Shown in pieces: positions 31,109-34,594 of a DNA stretch of 34,594 nucleotides. This DNA comes from Litoreibacter sp. (GTDB taxonomy: Bacteria > Pseudomonadota > Alphaproteobacteria > Rhodobacterales > Rhodobacteraceae): assembly GCA_026710325.1 (NCBI GenBank), contig JAPORH010000140.1:1-34594 (forward strand), given 5' to 3'. Positions within the stretch are counted from its first letter, which is position 1. Each line of letters opens with the position of its first letter. The position numbers and the translations under genes are program-made. The notes under the pieces are model-generated. The model searched no databases. It was given only the letters and a program-made list of their open reading frames with translations, and was not told the origin of the DNA.

Positions 31109-32206
31109 TCAAAGGGCAGCGTCCTGCGCCCTTTCGGCGGCATAGGCCTGATAGGCGCTGGAATGACGGAAAGCCTCCGCGAGGCCCTTTGACATCGCTT
31201 TGCGGATGAGTATTTCAAAGCCAAAACTCGTCATCTCGGCCAAAGGCAATGCTGGCGCATCGATGTTTTTAATATCCGCCATGATATCAATCGTGTCATC
31301 AATCGAACCTTTGTCCGCATTGGCCACCAGGGCGTAAATCATCCCTATCAGGCCGTTGACCGTGTCAGGATAAAGCCCGCGTCGCTTGGCTTTGGGCGCA
31401 TCCAAGATTTCCTGCAAAGAGACTTGAGCCTCCAGCTCCGCGGCAACCTGTGCGAACTCTGCCGCAGCGGCGCGCCCGACCGTTCCAGCAATCATTGTGT
31501 GGCGCATTTGTTTGTCCGTAACGGCGTGCACAATATCGCTGACCCGCTCCCAGGACCGTGGCGTGCAGGCGATCATGTCGCCGCGCCTGATTGCTTCTTC
31601 CGTAGTATCAAGCAGATCCGGGCGCGCGCGCAGGAATGCGGTAACAAGCGGGGAGAGAGCGCGATCAACAGCGTAACTTTCCAACCAATCCTTGGCCTCC
31701 GCCGTGACCTGCAAATGGATCAGCCTGTCAGACAGCGCCGTTCCCATCTCATAGGCAACGGCCCCGTCATCAACCGTGTTTCCCGCGGCGATGATCATCA
31801 CGTTGTCGGGCAACGCATGCCGACCGACCCGCCGTTCCTGCAACAACCCGTAGACCGTGGGCTGCAGATTGGGCGAGGCAGCGGTCAGCTCATCCAGAAA
31901 CAAGATTGACGGCGCATCGGGATCGTCAGGCAAATCCTCCGGCCGGTACCAGATGGTCTTCTGCGTCTCGTGGTCGTAGTAAGGCAACCCACGCAAATCT
32001 TGCGGCTCGATCGTGGTCAAGCGGATATCAAAGAGCTTTGCGCCAATTTGCCGGGCGAGCTCCGTGACCACTTGCGTTTTGCCAACACCCGGACGGCCAT
32101 GCAGCATCCAGGAGGCGGTGAACCTGCCCTCGGCTTGTGCCGTCCAGCCCGACAGCAGGACCTCCAAAGCGGCACCCGCGCTTATAGTCTGCGCATTCAC
32201 GCTCAT
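31109..32206 (-). CDS. MoxR family AAA+ ATPase
   Basis: A 365-residue ATPase with Walker A GRPGVGKT (37-44), Walker B ILFLDE (101-106), a sensor-1 region IIAAGNTVDDGA and a downstream 'TPRSWERVSDIVHAV' segment typical of MoxR proteins. MoxR ATPases work with a VWA partner to activate or assemble other enzymes; the partner here is the next gene. Its ATG overlaps the stop of the upstream membrane-protein gene by 4 bases. Length and motifs are normal. The client is unknown. Neighbouring candidates are the membrane hydrolase or a cofactor enzyme elsewhere. Confidence 0.9.
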   Translation of the reverse strand: MSVNAQTISAGAALEVLLSGWTAQAEGRFTASWMLHGRPGVGKTQVVTELARQIGAKLFDIRLTTIEPQDLRGLPYYDHETQKTIWYRPEDLPDDPDAPSILFLDELTAASPNLQPTVYGLLQERRVGRHALPDNVMIIAAGNTVDDGAVAYEMGTALSDRLIHLQVTAEAKDWLESYAVDRALSPLVTAFLRARPDLLDTTEEAIRRGDMIACTPRSWERVSDIVHAVTDKQMRHTMIAGTVGRAAAAEFAQVAAELEAQVSLQEILDAPKAKRRGLYPDTVNGLIGMIYALVANADKGSIDDTIDIMADIKNIDAPALPLAEMTSFGFEILIRKAMSKGLAEAFRHSSAYQAYAAERAQDAAL

Positions 32207-32901
32207 GAAACGGTTTCCGGCTGATTGAGATATGCGGCGAGCCGCGCATGAGCGGATACCGCTCGCGCCTCATACATGACCGATCTGAGAAACAGATCGT
32301 CGCGCAAGTTGGCCAACAACAGCTGCGCCTCGGTGAATTCTTCATCAAACAAACCTTCGCGGATGAGAGCCCGCTCCTCAGCCGATAAAGGCGACAGCCG
32401 CGATTTACCCTCATCAAGCTGTAAGCTCACAATCGTGAGCGGCGGAATGCGGGCCATATCTGATTGTTCAACAACCAGGTAAAGAACGCCATTTTCGATA
32501 CCGCGCCTCGCGGCCAGCTCTGCCAGGATGCGGCGCCCGCGAAATTGAAGCGTGTCGAGCGCACGAGCGGCTTCGGCCTCCGATACCAGTCCCTCTCGCT
32601 TGTGCCGCGCGGTGCGCAGCAGGCGCATCTCTACAAAGCCGATCGCAATCAACATGAAAATGGGCGCAGACCCTAGGGGCAAAGCCAATTGCGGCCAAAT
32701 GAAACCGGCAGCCAGAAACGGCAGTAATATGATGGAAAAGCGCAGGAGTTGGTTCTCGAAAATCGTGCGCGCCAGAAACCCCCAGCTGACATCGCGACGC
32801 GGTAGCACTGTACCGCGCTGCAAAATCTTACGCGGCGCGGTGGAAAACTTCAGCAGGCTCGGGTTCCAAACCGTATCCGGCGACAACACAAAAAGGCTCA
32901 T
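32203..32901 (-). CDS. small membrane-anchored protein of unknown function in a MoxR operon
   Basis: A 232-residue protein. A short N-terminal segment of about 50 residues is followed by two close hydrophobic stretches (about residues 50-90: 'LLRFSIILLPFLAAGFIWPQ' and 'APIFMLIAIGFVEMRLL') and a long, charged, helical cytoplasmic-type C-terminus rich in Arg, Glu and Leu. I do not recognise the family. The ATG shares one base with the upstream hydrolase stop (TGATG) and lacks its own ribosome site, so it depends on coupling. Its stop overlaps the MoxR start. Placement suggests that it anchors the MoxR-VWA pair at the membrane. Confidence 0.75.
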   Translation of the reverse strand: MSLFVLSPDTVWNPSLLKFSTAPRKILQRGTVLPRRDVSWGFLARTIFENQLLRFSIILLPFLAAGFIWPQLALPLGSAPIFMLIAIGFVEMRLLRTARHKREGLVSEAEAARALDTLQFRGRRILAELAARRGIENGVLYLVVEQSDMARIPPLTIVSLQLDEGKSRLSPLSAEERALIREGLFDEEFTEAQLLLANLRDDLFLRSVMYEARAVSAHARLAAYLNQPETVS

Positions 32902-34424
32902 CAGGGGGAAGCCGTCAGGAACATCGGAGTCGAGGCCGCGATGGCCCAGGCCAGCACAACGGCTTTTCCTAAGGCGACCCCTCCCGGCCCGCGGCGCGCG
33001 GCGATCCACATTGCCATTGTTCCGTAGACAAGGAAAAAAAGCACCATCACTGGGATCACGGTAAAGGCCAGCCCCAGCTCGGTCGGCTTCACCGCCATTG
33101 CGGATGCCAACCCGACAAAAAGCGCGAACCGGGTCAGCAAGCGGCGCCATATTGAAGCGCCGTTTACAAGCATCGTATCAGCCAGCATGACGGGCACAGT
33201 GCCAAGCAAAAGCGTTAAAGCAACCAACCCGCGTTCGCCTGAGGGCATAAACGCAGCGCCATAGCGATCAAGCGCGAGTGCGAAGGTAAATGCACATCCC
33301 AGATAGAAGAGCGCACCAGACCATTCCGGCGTCTGGAAAGCGATCCCCGCCTTCCTCAATAACGCGAGTTGAATGCCGCCCCAGGCCGCAAGAATCAGCG
33401 CCAAACTCCCAAAGGCGGCTTTGCCGTAGAGACCTACAACTGGCAGGGCAGCGATCAGAAGCACGACAGGGATTGGGGCTAGCAGACACATAAGAAACGT
33501 GCGGCGGGGGATATAGACAGCAGCTGCGTCTCGCGCAGGAACGAGCTTTGAAAGCGGCCAAATTAAAAGCACCAACGCGACAAAAAGTGCTCCGGCAATC
33601 CAACCTGTTTGATCAAGTCGCGCCTGCCCACCTGAATTCGTAGCGTTGCGCAACCAGTCCGTAATTTCGTTCAACGAATGTGGGGCGTAAAGAACACCTA
33701 CATGCCCTACAAAGGGCGCGGCCGAGGTTCTGCGAATAACCCCGTCACTCGTCACGGTCATGCCTTCTTGCGCCTCCGGGTCGATCTGTCGAGCCGCTTC
33801 AAGACCAACACCGCGCAAACGCCCCTCAGTCGCACCGCTCAGGACTAAAAGCGCCTCCGGCGAGGTTTCGGTCACAGCGGTCGAATACATGGAAATGGCG
33901 ACCACCCCACCCACATCATCACGCCGCTGCGACGCGCGGATCACGATATCAGTCGCCATTGAATGCCCGACGAAGGAGACCGGACCCGCAGAGTCGGGAC
34001 GCCCAACAACCGCATCTGCAACCTGCTCGACCGCATCAACCAACTGCTCCGTTGTCCCGTCAATATTGGTGATATCGGGCAACATCGGGGCTTGGTTTCG
34101 CCCATGCCCCGGCAAATCGACGGATGCGACCAAAAACCCCTGCCGCGCCAATGACACCGCGATTTGATCCATCATCTGCCGAGACCCGGCAAATCCATGC
34201 GCAATGATGACCGGCGGCTTTGGATCGTCCGAGGGAAGGTTGTAAACAGTCACCGGAGTGTCGCCCACGCTCGTGTTTTCGACATCGAGCCCGACGAAAC
34301 GCAACTCCAGAACTACGATGCAGGCCAGCGCCACAATGGAAAGCAATATTGCGCTCAGGCGTCTGAGTGCCCAAGCCTTTGGCTGAACCAGCGCAAATCG
34401 TCGCCCTGCCGAAAAATCTGTCAT
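32901..34424 (-). CDS. alpha/beta hydrolase with a multi-pass membrane C-terminus
   Basis: About 507 residues. One N-terminal membrane segment (about 22-42) precedes an alpha/beta hydrolase domain (about 65-290) with the oxyanion loop IIAHGFAGS, a VDLPGHGRN turn, and the nucleophile elbow GHSMA containing Ser155. A late His in 'YAPHSLNEITDWL' may complete the triad. The second half has about seven to eight membrane segments. The hydrolase domain is probably periplasmic. A lipase-like fold fused to a permease-like tail is uncommon. It is the first gene of the MoxR-VWA string and has no clear ribosome site at the ATG. Substrate unknown. Confidence 0.82.
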   Translation of the reverse strand: MTDFSAGRRFALVQPKAWALRRLSAILLSIVALACIVVLELRFVGLDVENTSVGDTPVTVYNLPSDDPKPPVIIAHGFAGSRQMMDQIAVSLARQGFLVASVDLPGHGRNQAPMLPDITNIDGTTEQLVDAVEQVADAVVGRPDSAGPVSFVGHSMATDIVIRASQRRDDVGGVVAISMYSTAVTETSPEALLVLSGATEGRLRGVGLEAARQIDPEAQEGMTVTSDGVIRRTSAAPFVGHVGVLYAPHSLNEITDWLRNATNSGGQARLDQTGWIAGALFVALVLLIWPLSKLVPARDAAAVYIPRRTFLMCLLAPIPVVLLIAALPVVGLYGKAAFGSLALILAAWGGIQLALLRKAGIAFQTPEWSGALFYLGCAFTFALALDRYGAAFMPSGERGLVALTLLLGTVPVMLADTMLVNGASIWRRLLTRFALFVGLASAMAVKPTELGLAFTVIPVMVLFFLVYGTMAMWIAARRGPGGVALGKAVVLAWAIAASTPMFLTASP

Positions 34425-34554
34425 GGCTGGTGAAATAGTGTTCCTTCGCGCGCTTGCCAGCACGGCGCAAATTTTAGCTGAAGCCACACACAACAAGCAG
34501 TTTTTTCATATGCTTCGGCGCCTCTGTAAAATCCAAAGCAAGGAGGGGGTATGA
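34425..34554. promoter_or_regulatory. divergent promoter region with a strong ribosome site at the right edge
   Basis: About 130 bases between the minus-strand hydrolase start and the putative plus-strand start at 34555. AGGAGGGGG at 34541-34549 is an unusually strong ribosome site. An ATG at 34551 starts a 4-codon frame that stops at once, while the overlapping ATG at 34555 stays open. No palindromic operator is evident. Confidence 0.45.
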
Positions 34555-34594
34555 ATGATTTGTGATCGGCCAAACGCCCTGAATTTGTTAGTGG
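34555..34594 (+). CDS. partial gene running off the window, possibly bestrophin-like
   Basis: An ATG eight bases after AGGAGG opens a frame (MICDRPNALNLLV) that continues past the window edge. Bacterial bestrophin-type chloride-channel proteins often begin with a similar MIVRDRPN..LLF sequence, so that family is a guess. Only 13 codons are visible, so the identity is weak. Confidence 0.3.
   Translation, partial: MICDRPNALNLLV

Noticed and set aside
1-34594. Mobile elements, CRISPR arrays, tRNA or rRNA genes
   Set aside because: Both strands were read for transposase motifs, regular spaced repeats and cloverleaf or rRNA words. None was seen.

Overview
The window looks like chromosomal DNA of an alphaproteobacterium of the Roseobacter/Rhodobacterales type. 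The basis is moderate-to-high GC, dense operons with ATGA/TGATG overlaps, many ABC and TRAP solute transporters, and above all a complete beta-hydroxyaspartate cycle (bhc) cluster, a pathway described from Paracoccus denitrificans and common in marine Rhodobacterales. Genus cannot be read from the sequence alone. I see no rRNA, tRNA, CRISPR array, insertion sequence or phage gene.

Layout. 0.1-2.7 kb: a minus-strand operon with a 2,4'-dihydroxyacetophenone-dioxygenase-type cupin, an AhpD-like carboxymuconolactone decarboxylase (CMD) protein, a Rieske aromatic-ring oxygenase and a second CMD/peroxidase-like protein, probably for aromatic catabolism. 2.8-3.9 kb: a TetR regulator divergent from a VOC protein, with a perfect 15-bp palindrome between them. 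4.0-7.1 kb: a polar amino-acid type ABC transporter (permease and ATPase on minus, binding protein divergent on plus) with an overlapping SDR dehydrogenase. 7.1-9.0 kb: a creatininase-family hydrolase converging on a NicX/M29-like protein. 9.3-12.6 kb: a LivHMGF ABC transporter with no binding protein beside it. 12.6-13.8 kb: an endonuclease/exonuclease/phosphatase-fold protein.

13.9-19.2 kb: bhcABCD on the minus strand with divergent bhcR (IclR family). BhcA transaminates glyoxylate to glycine using aspartate. BhcC condenses glycine with a second glyoxylate to beta-hydroxyaspartate. BhcB dehydrates this to iminosuccinate and BhcD reduces it back to aspartate. The net result is two glyoxylate to one oxaloacetate without loss of CO2. 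19.2-22.7 kb: a TRAP transporter (dctPQM) next to bhcR, a candidate for import of the acid feeding the cycle. 23.2-25.8 kb: a two-subunit molybdenum hydroxylase of the isoquinoline 1-oxidoreductase type, divergent from a TetR regulator with a 20-bp palindrome between them. 26.6-27.8 kb: a lone LivK-type binding protein, possibly preceded by a 21-codon leader ORF.

27.9-34.4 kb: a long minus-strand gene string of an alpha/beta hydrolase with a multi-pass membrane tail, a small membrane protein, a MoxR AAA+ ATPase, a VWA/DUF2201 protein, a glutathionyl-hydroquinone-reductase-like gene broken by an in-frame amber codon in its catalytic motif, and an unrecognised multi-pass membrane protein. A further gene probably begins at the right edge.

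Overall the window is a catabolic and uptake region (C2 acids, aromatics or N-heterocycles, amino-acid-like substrates) followed by a MoxR-VWA module. Substrates of most transporters and oxidoreductases are inferred from family and context only.
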